From: an uncultured Bacteroidales bacterium
GTDB taxonomy: Bacteria; Bacteroidota; Bacteroidia; Bacteroidales; Bacteroidaceae
Assembly (NCBI GenBank): GCA_902801325.1
Contig: CADCHQ010000007.1
Coordinates: 1-64,000 of the forward strand
Length of the DNA stretch: 64,000 nt
Reading direction: 5' to 3'
A program made the position numbers and the translations under genes. How positions within the stretch are numbered: the first letter of the stretch is position 1; every line of letters starts with the position of its first letter. Under the pieces are notes generated by a model that did no database searches, was not told where the DNA came from, and saw only the letters and a program-made list of their open reading frames with translations. Below, piece by piece: positions 16,924-26,600 of this stretch.

Positions 16924-18561
16924 ATGTTACCACTTCCCCCACCCCCTCCTGCGGGCATGGGCTTCATGATGCCCATGTTTCGCCCCTGGGTGCCCCGCCG
17001 CATCCAGCCCTGGATCTATGTCGTCACGGTCTTCTGCGTACAGTTTTCATGCGGCATGTACCTGGGCGCACTAGACAGCATTCGCGGCACTACCGGATTC
17101 ATGATTGAGGACATGCTCATGCTTCTCTATGCCGGACTGGCCGGCATGGCCATATACTTCCCCATGCTGTTTCGCATGAAGTTCCGCTTCACCAACCAGC
17201 AGTTGCTGTGCGGTGCTGCCATCGTCATCGGGGTCTGCAACCTCATCACCATGCACACAACATCGATGCCCTTGCTGCTCGTCGTCTGCTTCATCGCCGG
17301 CATGGCCAAGATACAAGGCACCTTCGAGTGTATGTCGAACATACAGCTATGGATAACGCCCCGACGCGACTTCGCCGTATTCTTCCCTGTGCTGCATATC
17401 GTACTATTGACGGCCATCGAGGGTAGCGGCTTCGTGGCAGCATGGTTTGCTCACCACTTCACGTGGCAGATGATGCACGTGGCGACGATAGGGACTATGT
17501 CGTTCATCCTCCTGACCCAGCTGACGCTTTGTCGGCCCTTCTGCCCCATGCCGCAGCGACTACCCCTGCGCGGCATCGACTTCTTCTCGGGGCTGTTGAT
17601 AAGCCTCTTGATGCTCATCGTCTGCTACATCATGGTCTATGGCGACTATCGTATGTGGATGGACAACCGTAACCTGCGCCTGCTCTTGGGCGTGGCTTTC
17701 CTGCTCGGCGCCCTCATCATGCACCGCCTTGCCCACGTCAGCAACCCCTATGTCTCACTGAAGATATTCTCGTATCGCAATGTCGTACCCATACTCATGG
17801 TTACGGCCATCGGCGAACTGCTGCTGGGCTGTGAGCACACACTGGAGGAGATATGGTACGAGGAGGTCATAGGCCTGGAGGAGCTTACCAAGGAGCGTCA
17901 GTTCCTATGGGCCTTGCCTGGGGTGTACGTAGGCGTAGCCATCGACCTGCTATGGCTAAAGGTACTGAAATGGAAGGTATGGAAACTGTTCGGCATCGGC
18001 TTCGGGTGCATACTGAGCTATGCCCTTATCATGTACACGACCCTCGACGTGAACGCGCCGCTCCAGCAATGGCACCTTGCCATCATGCTGCGCGGTTGTG
18101 CCTATGCCATCCTTGCAGCCACCCTCATGTGGTCGTTAGACGAATCCATCCCCGACCTTGAGCAATTCTTCATGGGACTCTTCGTATTCAACATCTTCCA
18201 CATGTACCTCGCCGGGGCGGCAGGCTACGGGGTGTACACCACGCTGTTCTCGCACCTCCTCAACGACGACATAGCCCGCTATGGCAGTCAGCTTACGCTG
18301 ACGCAGCTCGACCTCCAGCACTTCGACATGGCAGGGTTCATGCAACAGCACTACTTACACTCTATGATGTCCGTCGCACTGAAGCAGGTCTATGGCATCG
18401 TCGTCTGGATTAGTGGCACCATGACGCTACTGTTCCTGCTGCTCGACATCCCGGCCGTGCGCACCAATGCCCGTAAGGTTCCCTACTGGCCCGTCTATGG
18501 CATAGAGATGCTCAGCCGCATGCGTCCCCTCTTCCGGCTCAGTTCTTCTGACCGAAAGTAA
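16924..18561 (+). CDS. MFS transporter, EmrB/DHA2-like
   Basis: A 545-aa membrane protein with about 14 hydrophobic segments, the size and layout of DHA2 drug:H+ antiporters used with EmrA-like adaptors. The N-terminus is unusual: MLPLPPPPPAGMGFMMPMF, a proline tract before the first helix. The motifs of the DHA2 subfamily are weak, as is common in Bacteroidota members. Large non-helical loops include the segment near residue 455-480 (HLLNDDIARYGSQLTLTQLDLQHFD), expected to be periplasmic. With the two preceding genes it should form a complete tripartite pump for unknown compounds. Confidence 0.85.
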   Translation: MLPLPPPPPAGMGFMMPMFRPWVPRRIQPWIYVVTVFCVQFSCGMYLGALDSIRGTTGFMIEDMLMLLYAGLAGMAIYFPMLFRMKFRFTNQQLLCGAAIVIGVCNLITMHTTSMPLLLVVCFIAGMAKIQGTFECMSNIQLWITPRRDFAVFFPVLHIVLLTAIEGSGFVAAWFAHHFTWQMMHVATIGTMSFILLTQLTLCRPFCPMPQRLPLRGIDFFSGLLISLLMLIVCYIMVYGDYRMWMDNRNLRLLLGVAFLLGALIMHRLAHVSNPYVSLKIFSYRNVVPILMVTAIGELLLGCEHTLEEIWYEEVIGLEELTKERQFLWALPGVYVGVAIDLLWLKVLKWKVWKLFGIGFGCILSYALIMYTTLDVNAPLQQWHLAIMLRGCAYAILAATLMWSLDESIPDLEQFFMGLFVFNIFHMYLAGAAGYGVYTTLFSHLLNDDIARYGSQLTLTQLDLQHFDMAGFMQQHYLHSMMSVALKQVYGIVVWISGTMTLLFLLLDIPAVRTNARKVPYWPVYGIEMLSRMRPLFRLSSSDRK

Positions 18562-18590
18562 GGGGCGCTGCAGGGGCAAGGCTATAGCCT

Positions 18591-18803
18591 TCAGGCTTCA
18601 TCGTCGGGGACGTGCTCCAGCAAGTCGCCCGGCTGACACTGGAGGGCTTGGCACAGTGCATCCAGCGTGGTGAAGCGGATGGCGCGGGCCTTCCCAGTCT
18701 TCAGGACGGAAAGGTTGGCAAGGGTGATGCCCACACGTTCGGCCAGTTCGGTAAGAGACATCTTACGACGGGCCATCATCACATCGAGGTTCAGGCGTAT
18801 CAT
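18591..18803 (-). CDS. XRE-family helix-turn-helix regulator, DUF2975-associated
   Basis: A 70-aa protein consisting of one Cro/CI-type HTH: MIRLNLDVMMARRKMSLTEL, then AERVGITLANLSVLKTGKAR and the following helices, the YozG-like subfamily. These tiny regulators are usually coupled to a DUF2975 membrane protein. The ATG overlaps the stop of the DUF2975 gene by 4 nt (ATGA), indicating translational coupling. It probably represses its own operon; the target is unknown. Confidence 0.92.
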   Translation of the reverse strand: MIRLNLDVMMARRKMSLTELAERVGITLANLSVLKTGKARAIRFTTLDALCQALQCQPGDLLEHVPDDEA

Positions 18804-19291
18804 ACAGTCAGTTGGTTTTCTTCGCTTACGTCGGTGGCCACGTCATAGAGCAGGGCCATGAGCGTGATGGCCGAGAACATGGTGAGGTTGTGCCACGATT
18901 GTGACCAGAGCACGGCCATGGCCAAACCGGAGCAACCATTCACGAAACACATATAGATGAGCCTGTAGATGAGCGTAACAATCGGTACCCATGCCCCGGC
19001 ATAGAGCCAGCGGGCATTGCCCGGGACAAATATCTTTCCCTGGCCAAGCCCACGGAACAGGCGGACGAAGAACACGAAGAAGCAGGCATTGAAGAGGCAG
19101 ACAAGGAGCAAAAAGGCCAGGTCGATGGCCCCCTGCCATTTGGTAGATAGCGTTTCAAACATAGGCATGGCACCGGGCAGCGTCGGCGGCAACAGGCGCA
19201 GAAAGAACGGAGTCAGGAGGCTCAAGAACAGGAGGATGAGCGTCAGGGCTGCCATCCATCGGATGCGGTTGACTTTAGATTTTGATGTCAT
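18800..19291 (-). CDS. DUF2975 family membrane protein
   Basis: A 163-aa protein with four hydrophobic segments (MAALTLILLFLSLLTPFFLRL; AFLLLVCLFNACFFVFFVRLF; LYAGAWVPIVTLIYRLIYMCF; NLTMFSAITLMALLYDV). The short basic/Gly loop GLGQGKIFVPGNARWL between helices two and three is the DUF2975 hallmark. Its pairing with an XRE regulator suggests a membrane sensor or regulator unit. Its predicted leader, from the promoter at 19546-19577, is about 250 nt and contains two 84-bp direct repeats. Confidence 0.82.
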   Translation of the reverse strand: MTSKSKVNRIRWMAALTLILLFLSLLTPFFLRLLPPTLPGAMPMFETLSTKWQGAIDLAFLLLVCLFNACFFVFFVRLFRGLGQGKIFVPGNARWLYAGAWVPIVTLIYRLIYMCFVNGCSGLAMAVLWSQSWHNLTMFSAITLMALLYDVATDVSEENQLTV

Positions 19292-19368
19292 AACGATACA
19301 TTGTTAATAGTTAAACTTTACGTTGTTTTGCCGCTAACGAGGGCGCGCTACCTCATGAACGACGGTGA

Positions 19369-19541
19369 CAAGGCTGCGTTTCAGCGAGGGCAGAGCGAAG
19401 CATGTTCTAGACCATGATTCAGCTATGCCGAGCGATAGCAGGCTCGTGCGACTGCAGCAAGGCTGCGTTTCAGCGAGGGCAGAGCGAAGCATTTTCGCGA
19501 CCATGATTCAGCTATGCCGAGCGATAGCAGGCTCGTGCGAC
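19369..19541. repeat. Two 84-bp direct repeats in the leader of the DUF2975-XRE operon
   Basis: Copies at 19369-19452 and 19458-19541 (period 89 bp) begin CAAGGCTGCGTTTCAGCGAG and end GCTCGTGCGAC. They differ mainly in an 8-bp core (GTTCTAGA in one, TTTCGCGA in the other). They lie between the promoter and the gene. Confidence 0.9.
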
Positions 19542-19545
19542 AGCA

Positions 19546-19577
19546 CAAAGGTACGACAAAGTTTCGTGATTAACAAA
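19546..19577 (-). promoter_or_regulatory. Promoter of the DUF2975-XRE operon
   Basis: The minus strand reads TTTG (19574-19577), 20 bp, TACCTTTG (19546-19553), a full-consensus promoter. It sits at one edge of the 84-bp repeats, so these repeats would be transcribed as a 5' leader. The remainder of the 545-nt gap (19578-19836) holds AT-rich sequence and no gene I can recognise. Confidence 0.8.
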
Positions 19578-19836
19578 TAATCTTTATTGTTTTTCGATAA
19601 TTTAACATTGATTATCGATAATCAAGGCCTAGGAGATGAGATTTCAAGGTGATAAGGTTCTTGCTTCATGTTCTTACGCAAGCGACGACTATCGTCGCAG
19701 AATTCGGAGGCCTCGATTCTTAAAAATAGTGAAATCGGGGCAGAAAGACAGGCCCCATGCGACCCGTCACGGGCAACATGGGGCAGGCTCGAGCTTAACT
19801 ATTACTAACTTAAATACTAACTGTATGAAGTAACGT

Positions 19837-22026
19837 TTATTTCAGTCCGCGTTCAAGCCTTCGCTCCACGCGCTTGAAACGACGCTCGGCTCGGCGCACC
19901 ATGCGCTTGCCTTGTCGGACGGTCATCTTAGCACCGGGGAGGCCAAGGACACTACCCTTGAAGGGGTTCACCCTAATCTTGCCGGCGGTGATGCTATTGC
20001 CATTGGGGAGCGTCAGCGTGACATGGTCGGGGGAAAGGCTCTTGACTTTGGTGGATATCCGAGTATTCGGATTATTCGGATTATTCGGAGCATTGCCTGA
20101 TGAAGGCAGTGTCGTCTGCGGTTTATCGGGCTGGACATCGAGGGCCATGACTGCCTCGGCGAGGGCCTGACGCGAGGGCGAAAGCATGTTACCGGGCAGG
20201 TTTGGGTGACGCAGGTTTATGATGCTGTCCAGCTTCTGGTAAATCCCCAGGCGCACGGGGCGCGAGGCTTCGTCGGCAGCCATCTCGGCCATCTGGCGCA
20301 GGCGCTCGGCTACCTGGGCGTCGCGTTCCGAGGCATCGCCCCGGTAAGCCTTGGTGAGGACGTCGAAAGCCGAGCGGAACACGTCGCTGGGCACGGAGTC
20401 ACGACGGAAGATGTTCAGGTCTTCGATGGGGTGACGACGGGAGATGTTGCTGAGATATTCCTTATACATGCTGTTCACGCGGTCTAGTTCTTCCTGGTAT
20501 GCCTTGCGAGCCTGTTCGTTGAAATCCACACGTTCCTGAGGGGTCATGCGTTGGAATTCTTCGGCCTTGATGTTAAACTTTAGCATGCCCGACAGTCCTT
20601 GGAGCGACTCGCGATAGTGCTCTTCAATGTCCCTCAACTCCGTATCGAGGGCGGTACGTTCCATATTGCGACGCGTCAGCAGGGTGTCGAGCATGAAGCG
20701 CAGGGGCTGCATGTCAAGGCCGGGAAGGTCAGCCACGATGCGTTGCATCTGGGCGAAGTTGGGCGACGAGGCATATAAGGGATAAAGCGAAGCCTTATAT
20801 CCATCACCATCGGGATTCGGGACGATGTCGCCCATTGCCGCGGGATATAGGGGGGCCTTCCACAGGTATGTAGGTACCGTCCGCTGCACGAAGGGATGGT
20901 CAACCGTACCGCCTTCGGGGCGCAGGGTATTGATCTTGATGAGCTCACCCACTATCCTTTGGCGCGGAACGTCTGCCTTATACCAAAGGGCATAGACGTA
21001 CCTGTTCTGCGGAAAGTCCTCGTCATTGAAGTACACGTACGTGATGTTCCAGTCTTGTTGTAAGCCCAGTCCGAGCGTATGGCCCTGCTCGTCGTAGACC
21101 ACCTGCACGTCGCTGGCCACTTGTCCCGCAGGCTTGTTGAGCGAACGGTAAGCGTGTTTCTGCTCGTTGAGGAAGGCCTTCCAGAGCGGTCCCAGCAGGC
21201 GCACCTCGTCGTCGAGGGGCATGTTGAAGCCGATGGTGTTGTAGATGTGGGTCCACTGTCCCGAGGCTGCGGCGCGACGTTCACTGAGATTGCGCCGCAT
21301 GAATACCTTGTCATCGGCACCGAAGGCATTGATGGCGTCTATCAGGGCCTGGTACTTCGGGGTCGAAGGTTGCTGGATGTTAGGCTCCTGCGTATCGGCG
21401 TCGAAGGTGATGCGCTCTACCGATCCCGTCAGATAGCCCTCCATGTCTTCCTGATACGACAGGACGTAGTAGCGGTATAAAGTGACCCCACCCCCATTCC
21501 CCTCCCGAGGGAGGGGCTTGGAATGTTCTAAAGATGATGACTTATCCTCTTGACTTTGGTCTTTGGATATTAGGGAGGCAGCAGTATTTACGCCCTCCCC
21601 TCGGGGAGGGATTGGGGAGGGGGGGGTCTCGGGAACGAAGAAGCCTCCCATCAGGTTGTTTACTGACTCTTCGGACTGTTCGTGCATGACGAAGTGCGGC
21701 GTCTCTATATCCAAACGCCACTCACGCGCCGAGAATGCGTCGTGGAGGCGGTATTGTGTGCGCATAGCGCTATCGTCGTCCATGGCCTTATACAAGTCCG
21801 TTATCAGCTTATACTTCTCGGCAGGGAGCGTGAAGGACTGGTGCATCACGAGCGTAAAGCGGGAGTCTGAGCCCCCTTCCATCAGTCGTTCCTCGGGCAT
21901 CTGCCCTTCGTTGGCCTCCAACACCAATGCACGGAAGGCCTCTTCGACGTGGGGCTGGGCCAGCAGGCGCTGAAGGGTGAAGGATGAAGGATGAAGGATT
22001 AAAAGGAGAATAATTAGGCGTTTCAT
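19837..22026 (-). CDS. Large exported protein of unknown function in an ECF sigma operon
   Basis: A 729-aa protein that I do not recognise. A signal peptide (MKRLIILLLILHPSSFTLQRLLAQ) is partly encoded by four 7-bp GAAGGAT repeats. A mixed alpha/beta region follows; between about residues 130 and 180 two copies of the GC-rich palindrome are translated (TPPSPIPPRGEG and KPLPREGNGGG). Residues about 270-420 contain WTHIYNTIGFNMPLDDEVRLLGPLW and YVYFNDEDFPQNRYVYALWYK. A long helical section (about 430-590) and a very basic C-terminus (RRAERRFKRVERRLERGLK) end it. As third gene after sigma and anti-sigma it may be a stress-linked envelope protein; that is inference from position only. Confidence 0.6.
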   Translation of the reverse strand: MKRLIILLLILHPSSFTLQRLLAQPHVEEAFRALVLEANEGQMPEERLMEGGSDSRFTLVMHQSFTLPAEKYKLITDLYKAMDDDSAMRTQYRLHDAFSAREWRLDIETPHFVMHEQSEESVNNLMGGFFVPETPPSPIPPRGEGVNTAASLISKDQSQEDKSSSLEHSKPLPREGNGGGVTLYRYYVLSYQEDMEGYLTGSVERITFDADTQEPNIQQPSTPKYQALIDAINAFGADDKVFMRRNLSERRAAASGQWTHIYNTIGFNMPLDDEVRLLGPLWKAFLNEQKHAYRSLNKPAGQVASDVQVVYDEQGHTLGLGLQQDWNITYVYFNDEDFPQNRYVYALWYKADVPRQRIVGELIKINTLRPEGGTVDHPFVQRTVPTYLWKAPLYPAAMGDIVPNPDGDGYKASLYPLYASSPNFAQMQRIVADLPGLDMQPLRFMLDTLLTRRNMERTALDTELRDIEEHYRESLQGLSGMLKFNIKAEEFQRMTPQERVDFNEQARKAYQEELDRVNSMYKEYLSNISRRHPIEDLNIFRRDSVPSDVFRSAFDVLTKAYRGDASERDAQVAERLRQMAEMAADEASRPVRLGIYQKLDSIINLRHPNLPGNMLSPSRQALAEAVMALDVQPDKPQTTLPSSGNAPNNPNNPNTRISTKVKSLSPDHVTLTLPNGNSITAGKIRVNPFKGSVLGLPGAKMTVRQGKRMVRRAERRFKRVERRLERGLK
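21486..21634. repeat. Two GC-rich palindromic elements inside the 729-aa protein gene
   Basis: Element copies at about 21486-21521 and 21590-21634 are separated by 70 bp. Both are read in frame and contain no stop in the coding frame. The second has the fullest form: CCCTCCCCTCGGGGAGGG, then ATTGGGGAGGGGGG. Confidence 0.85.
21972..21999. repeat. 7-bp microsatellite (x4) in a signal peptide
   Basis: GAAGGGT followed by three GAAGGAT units, inside codons for the signal peptide of the 729-aa protein. Seven is not a multiple of three, so copy-number change would shift the frame. Confidence 0.85.
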
Positions 22027-22072
22027 ACTTTATTGAGTTAAGAATTAAGAATTAAGAGTTAAGAATTTATTT

Positions 22073-22193
22073 AGTTACGAGTTAGGAATTACGAGTTACG
22101 ATTTTGGGCTTCGCACAGTTACGAGTTAGGAATTACGAGTTACGATTTAGGGCTTCGCACAATTACGAGTTAGGAATTACGAGTTACGATTAG
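22073..22193. repeat. 44-bp tandem repeat, about 2.7 copies
   Basis: The unit begins AGTTACGAGTTAGGAATTAC and ends GGGCTTCGCAC; copies begin at 22073, 22117 and 22161. It fills most of the gap between the 729-aa gene and the anti-sigma-like gene; the remainder is GAATTAAG filler and one GC-rich palindrome (22225-22262). Confidence 0.9.
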
Positions 22194-22264
22194 TAGGATT
22201 TGACATTCATGAATATCAGCTCTTTGAGGCTCTCCCCCTCGGGGGAGCGGGGAGAGGGGCCTAA

Positions 22265-22984
22265 TTAGGACGGTTCATCGTCAGTATATTCGCGCACCAA
22301 GGCCTCGGCCATCAGGCGGTCGGCCTCCTCAATGGCCTCGTTCGTCATCTGGTCGATGGCAGCGTAGAGGTCGGCCAGTGTGGGGGCAGTGGCTGAGACC
22401 CCTTCCCCTTGCCCTCCCCGAGGGGAGGGAGATATAGCTATAGAGGAGGCTCCATTAGCCCTAGAGCCCCTCCCCTGCCCTCCCCGAGGGGAGGGGGTTG
22501 AGGATGCGGAGGACTCAGACGCCTGTCCACTAGAGGACCCACCCCCTGCCCTCCCTTGAAGGGAGGGAGATGATTGTGTGGTCTCTGCCACCATCGATGG
22601 AACGTTGGGTACTATGCCCTCCCCTCGGGGAGGGATTGGGGAGGGGGTCCTTCTCTGGAAAACAAAGAACCCAATGACTAGTATCGCCGCAACGCTGGCG
22701 ACCCAAGCCCAAGTCCTCCAGCCACCATGCCGCAGGCCTTCGCCCTCCGTCTTCTGGGCAATAGCCCCGTGAGCCTTGAAGGATAAGCCCTCCCCCCCAC
22801 GGGGGGAGATGGAGAGGGGCTCTTGAGGGGAGATGGAGAGGGGCTTGGGAGAGGCGGCGTGAGCCTGTAGCTTTGCCATCACGGCATCCTGGAACTCGTC
22901 CGACAGCGCCGGCACCTTGTCTGCCCGTCGCTGTAAAGCTTCGCGCAGAAGTCTATCGTCTTGCTTGTCCATCATCTGTTTCAT
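22265..22984 (-). CDS. Anti-sigma-factor-like single-pass membrane protein full of repeat-derived peptide
   Basis: A 239-aa protein following an ECF sigma gene, with which it overlaps by 4 nt (ATGA). The N-terminus (1-45, LLREALQRRADKVPALSDEFQDAVMAKLQ) resembles the short cytoplasmic part of Bacteroidota anti-sigma-type proteins; one membrane helix is at 91-110 (WAWVASVAAILVIGFFVF); an acidic helical C-terminus (200-239) ends it. Five tracts (about 46-66, 113-123, 139-149, 162-173, 185-196) of PSPRGGQG type are translations of the GC-rich palindrome. They lie on both sides of the membrane helix. No zinc-binding ZAS motif is seen, so the anti-sigma role is inferred from position and topology. 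Confidence 0.7.
   Translation of the reverse strand: MKQMMDKQDDRLLREALQRRADKVPALSDEFQDAVMAKLQAHAASPKPLSISPQEPLSISPRGGEGLSFKAHGAIAQKTEGEGLRHGGWRTWAWVASVAAILVIGFFVFQRRTPSPIPPRGEGIVPNVPSMVAETTQSSPSLQGRAGGGSSSGQASESSASSTPSPRGGQGRGSRANGASSIAISPSPRGGQGEGVSATAPTLADLYAAIDQMTNEAIEEADRLMAEALVREYTDDEPS
22396..22845. repeat. Cluster of GC-rich palindromic elements inside the anti-sigma-like gene
   Basis: At least five copies (about 22396-22432, 22460-22500, 22530-22572, 22610-22655, 22785-22845) share the core CCCTCCCC...GGGGAGGG with a flanking GGGGAGGGGGTC-like arm. They occur in both orientations and in more than one reading frame. Confidence 0.9.
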
Positions 22985-23508
22985 AGTTGTATAAGTTTAC
23001 TGAGTTTCTGTCTGATTCTTTGAAGTCTGTTGGCCAAAGGTCCTGCCGCCACGTCCATGACCTCGGCAATTTGCTGGAGCGACTGCCCGTCGTAGTAGCG
23101 AAGGTGCAGTAGCGTTCGCTCCTCAGGCCGCAGGCGGTCGATGGCCTCGTCCAGGAGCGTAAGGCGCTGGGCCTCGGTGTCTAGTTCCTCTAGTTCTTCT
23201 AGATAGTCTAGATTGTCTAGTATCTCTAGTTCCTCTAGTTTACGGCCTCGCACCGCGTTCATCGCGAGGTTGTAGGCGATGCGCCCTATCCATGTCCCGA
23301 AAGCCCCACGGCTCTCGTCGAACATCTCCAGTCGCTCGAAGGCCCGAACGAAGGCATCCTGCGCCACCTCCTCGGCATCCCTCGCGTCGGGAATCGCTTG
23401 CGATACGAGCAGATGCACCCGACGGCCGTACATCGTCATCAGGTACCTGTAGCCCTCAGGCTCGCCCCTTCGGGCCGCATCTATCATTCGTTGTTCCAGC
23501 TCTTCCAT
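22981..23508 (-). CDS. ECF RNA polymerase sigma factor
   Basis: A 175-aa sigma-70 family ECF factor. Region 2 (about residues 10-85) includes YGRRVHLLVSQAIPDARDAEEVAQDAFVRAFERLEMFD and the -10-binding segment GAFGTWIGRIAYNLAMNAVRGRK; region 4 (about 115-172) has the HTH LRPEERTLLHLRYYDGQSLQQIAEVMDVAAGPLANRLQRIRQKL. The linker between them is an unusual three-residue repeat (LEE LEI LDN LDY LEE LEE LDT) encoded by seven 9-bp units. It is first in the operon with the anti-sigma-like and the 729-aa genes and probably senses envelope stress. Confidence 0.93.
   Translation of the reverse strand: MEELEQRMIDAARRGEPEGYRYLMTMYGRRVHLLVSQAIPDARDAEEVAQDAFVRAFERLEMFDESRGAFGTWIGRIAYNLAMNAVRGRKLEELEILDNLDYLEELEELDTEAQRLTLLDEAIDRLRPEERTLLHLRYYDGQSLQQIAEVMDVAAGPLANRLQRIRQKLSKLIQL
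23180..23242. repeat. 9-bp tandem repeat (TCTAGnnnn x7) in the sigma-factor linker
   Basis: Seven contiguous 9-bp units each begin TCTAG (or the same five bases after TC), giving three codons per unit and an in-frame leucine/acidic triplet repeat. Length change would keep the frame. Confidence 0.92.
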
Positions 23509-23616
23509 ATCGGTGCCTTTCTACCTTTATATACACACCCTATGGAAGAATATGTCGGTCATTCGACAAAAAAATAAAGAAAAAAGTGAAATGTGCCATA
23601 CTTCGTACGGTAAGTC

Positions 23617-26600
23617 CTAATGCTTCGGCTTCTTGTTCATGCGCCATGTGAGGTGCAGAAGCCCGTAGGATGGTATGACATTGTAGTAAGTTTCGGTACG
23701 TCCCTGCGCATTGATGGTGCGACGAACATTGGAGAGTTGGCCTAGAAGGTCGAAGGCATCAATGGCCAAGAGCAGGTTTCCCTTGAGGAAACGACGGGTG
23801 AGTCGGGCGTTCCAGACTAGTTCGTTGGTGTTCATCGTCTGCTCGCTGTAACCACGACGACTGTACATCGTGAGGTCCGTGGATAGTTGCAACTTCCACG
23901 GTAGCTCTATCTGTGCCGTCACACCATAGTCGAAGTCAAAGACGTTCAACGTAGTGAAATCGGCCCGTTCACTGGTACTTCGCTGGTAATGGACATCAGC
24001 TTTAGCGCCGAAGTCCATCTTGTCGGAGGGTCGCCATGAGAGGGACAGCTCGTCATTGATACTGTGTGAGGCCACAACAGACCTTTGAGGCAGGCTCTGT
24101 CCCGCTATGCCTATGAGGTCGACGCTATGCTGATAGTCGTGCGAGGTCTGGTGGTTGAGGCGCAGCTTCTCGGAACGTTCGAGAGGAATATTAAAGCCAA
24201 GGCTAAGATTTGTCCCCCAGTTTCCGTTGATGTTCTCTGGGCGCACAGTCTGCACGCCCGTGGCCTTGTCGTAGAGCACCGCAGTAGCCAAAGCATTCTG
24301 CGTTAGGTCCATGCTGCCGGACACATTGAACAGCGTGCGACGAAACTTCTGACTAAAGCGCCCATATATCGAATGGTCGCGCGAGGGGCGCAGTGACGTG
24401 TTGCCGCAAGAGACATAGAGAGGATTGCTGTTGTTGTATATGTTCAGCAGGTTACGTAAAGGGGGATGGCTGACCGAAGTCGTATAGGAGGCGTTCAATG
24501 ATCGGCCGACTCGGTTGTAAGAGTGGTAGACATCGACGGTTGCCGACAGGTCGACAGTGTGGCGATGCAGTATCGTGTCGGCCTGAGCGCCCTGCCAATA
24601 ATCCATCCTTTCCCTGCGCACGGGCAAGGAGAGTACACCGCTTAGGAGGAGAAGCTTATCGGTGGAATCGTTGTAATTCACATACATATAGTTCAGCTCC
24701 GGACTATTGACGGTGGTGGTATTGTGCTGGCGATAGCTGTTCTCCGAGTCGAGCGTAGAGAGGTATTCCTGGGTCGACGGCAGCGTGCCGAGTGGATGAT
24801 GGTCGAACGCCGACCAGTCCTTCAGCTGGTTGAGCAAGTAGAGTAACTTGTCGTCCTTATTATCCTGACGGTCGTAATCATGTGAGATGGATAATTGATG
24901 GTTACGATTATGGTTAAGTGAGAATGTAATATTAGGCCGTAGTTGCAATTCACTTGAATGCTCATCGACAGGGCGATAGCGGTTACGGCGGTCGACGTTG
25001 CCGGTTTGAGGATATTCGAGTAGGTAATGCTCGTAAGAATCCTCGTGGCGCAAGCTCTGTTCATAGTTGCCCTGAAGTGAGAAGGATATCATGTCGTTGT
25101 GGGCAGGAGAGGTGGTGAAGAACAGGTGACTACCCCAACCTGTGTAATGGCCTTTGCCTCGCATGCGCGAGACAGTGCGGTTCAAGGCATGGCGGAGTAG
25201 AAGGTCACCTGCCGAGGGAGAGGCCAGGCTATCCATCCATGCTTTGCCCCAACCCTCCGCAACGTCCTGAGCCAAGGTTGCAGAGGCCGACTCGGAACGA
25301 CTGCGCCATCGTGTGTATTGGACATAGGGAGAGAGCTCGAGGGTCATACCCTTCAGGGTGTTCCATAAGGTCTCTGAACGGCGATAGCGCAGACTATGGT
25401 TCGACGATACATCAAGGTTGTGGCTACGTTGTTGTGAGAATGAACGGCCAAAGGTATTGCCACCAGAAAGAAAGGTCTCGGAAGCGGCGTGCTGAGCGTT
25501 ATTACTGTCGGACAGCTTTCCCGTAGCGCTGCCTTCGTATCGTAAGGCCTCTCCCTTCTCAATCATACCGTTTCCTGACACCATGTATGTGGACATCAGG
25601 CCCTGTTGCTGCATGAGTGGCGACCAATCTCCCTGCTGACCAGGGGGACGAAAATCGGTCAGATTATTGGCATTGGCAAATAGGACGAAGCGCGAACGAT
25701 TACTGTATCGCATGGCATAGGCGCGAGCCAAGAAGGGCGGTGCCTCGGCGCCTGACTTGAAATCGCCATGACCATGGAAACGCATGCCCATGCCTCCCTC
25801 GAAACTAGCCAACCACGATTGGTTGTAATCGCGCTTGAGGCGAATGTTCATCACCAGTTCCTTGGGGGTGGTTTGTTCACGAAGGGTACCCTTTACGTTC
25901 TCGGGCGTGCGTTCGAAGTTTTGTATGCTCTGCACCATGAAGGCTGGCATGTTCTCGAGCAAGAGTTCGCGGTCTTTGTCGAAGAAGTCCTTACCATTCA
26001 AGAGCAAGGCCTCCACCTTTCGCCCATTGACCCATATCTCTCCGCCGCTTTTCATCTCAACTCCAGGCAGTTTCTTTATAAGGGCATCGAGCATAGACCC
26101 TTCGGCCATGGCGAAAGCGTCAGCATCGTAAGTCAGCGTGTCCCCATCCATGTAGAACTTAAGCTTAGTAGGCCGGACAAGCACCTCCTGCATCTCCACC
26201 GTCTCATCCCCAGTCATCGGCCGACGACGTTGCAGGTAAACGGTCTTCAACTCGCGGTATGTCTCGCGCCGATACAAGCGAGGTATGTCCACATCGATAT
26301 ATCGACGGTAGTACCCGTCCGCATCGATGCGAACCAAATAATGGCCCGCTTGAGAGATATCGAAGGAAAGAAAGGACTCGCGTTTATCGCCGTATGAATA
26401 GGTTTCGACATGGACTGTGTCGGCCATCGTGCTATCCTTGGCCCACAAGAGCACGGCCTTCAGGCTATCGACCCCCTCATGTGAAATGTGATCACCTACA
26501 CGCATATAGAGACCAAGGCTTAGTTTCTTCGCCTTCGTGGTATCCGACTTGGAAAGCGAAAGGCCAGTCCTCGCCTCCGCCCTTGCTATAAGCATCAGGG

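Noticed and set aside
22030..22264. Repeat-rich gap as a mobile element or integron
   Set aside because: No transposase or integrase gene and no terminal repeats; only tandem filler and one palindromic element.
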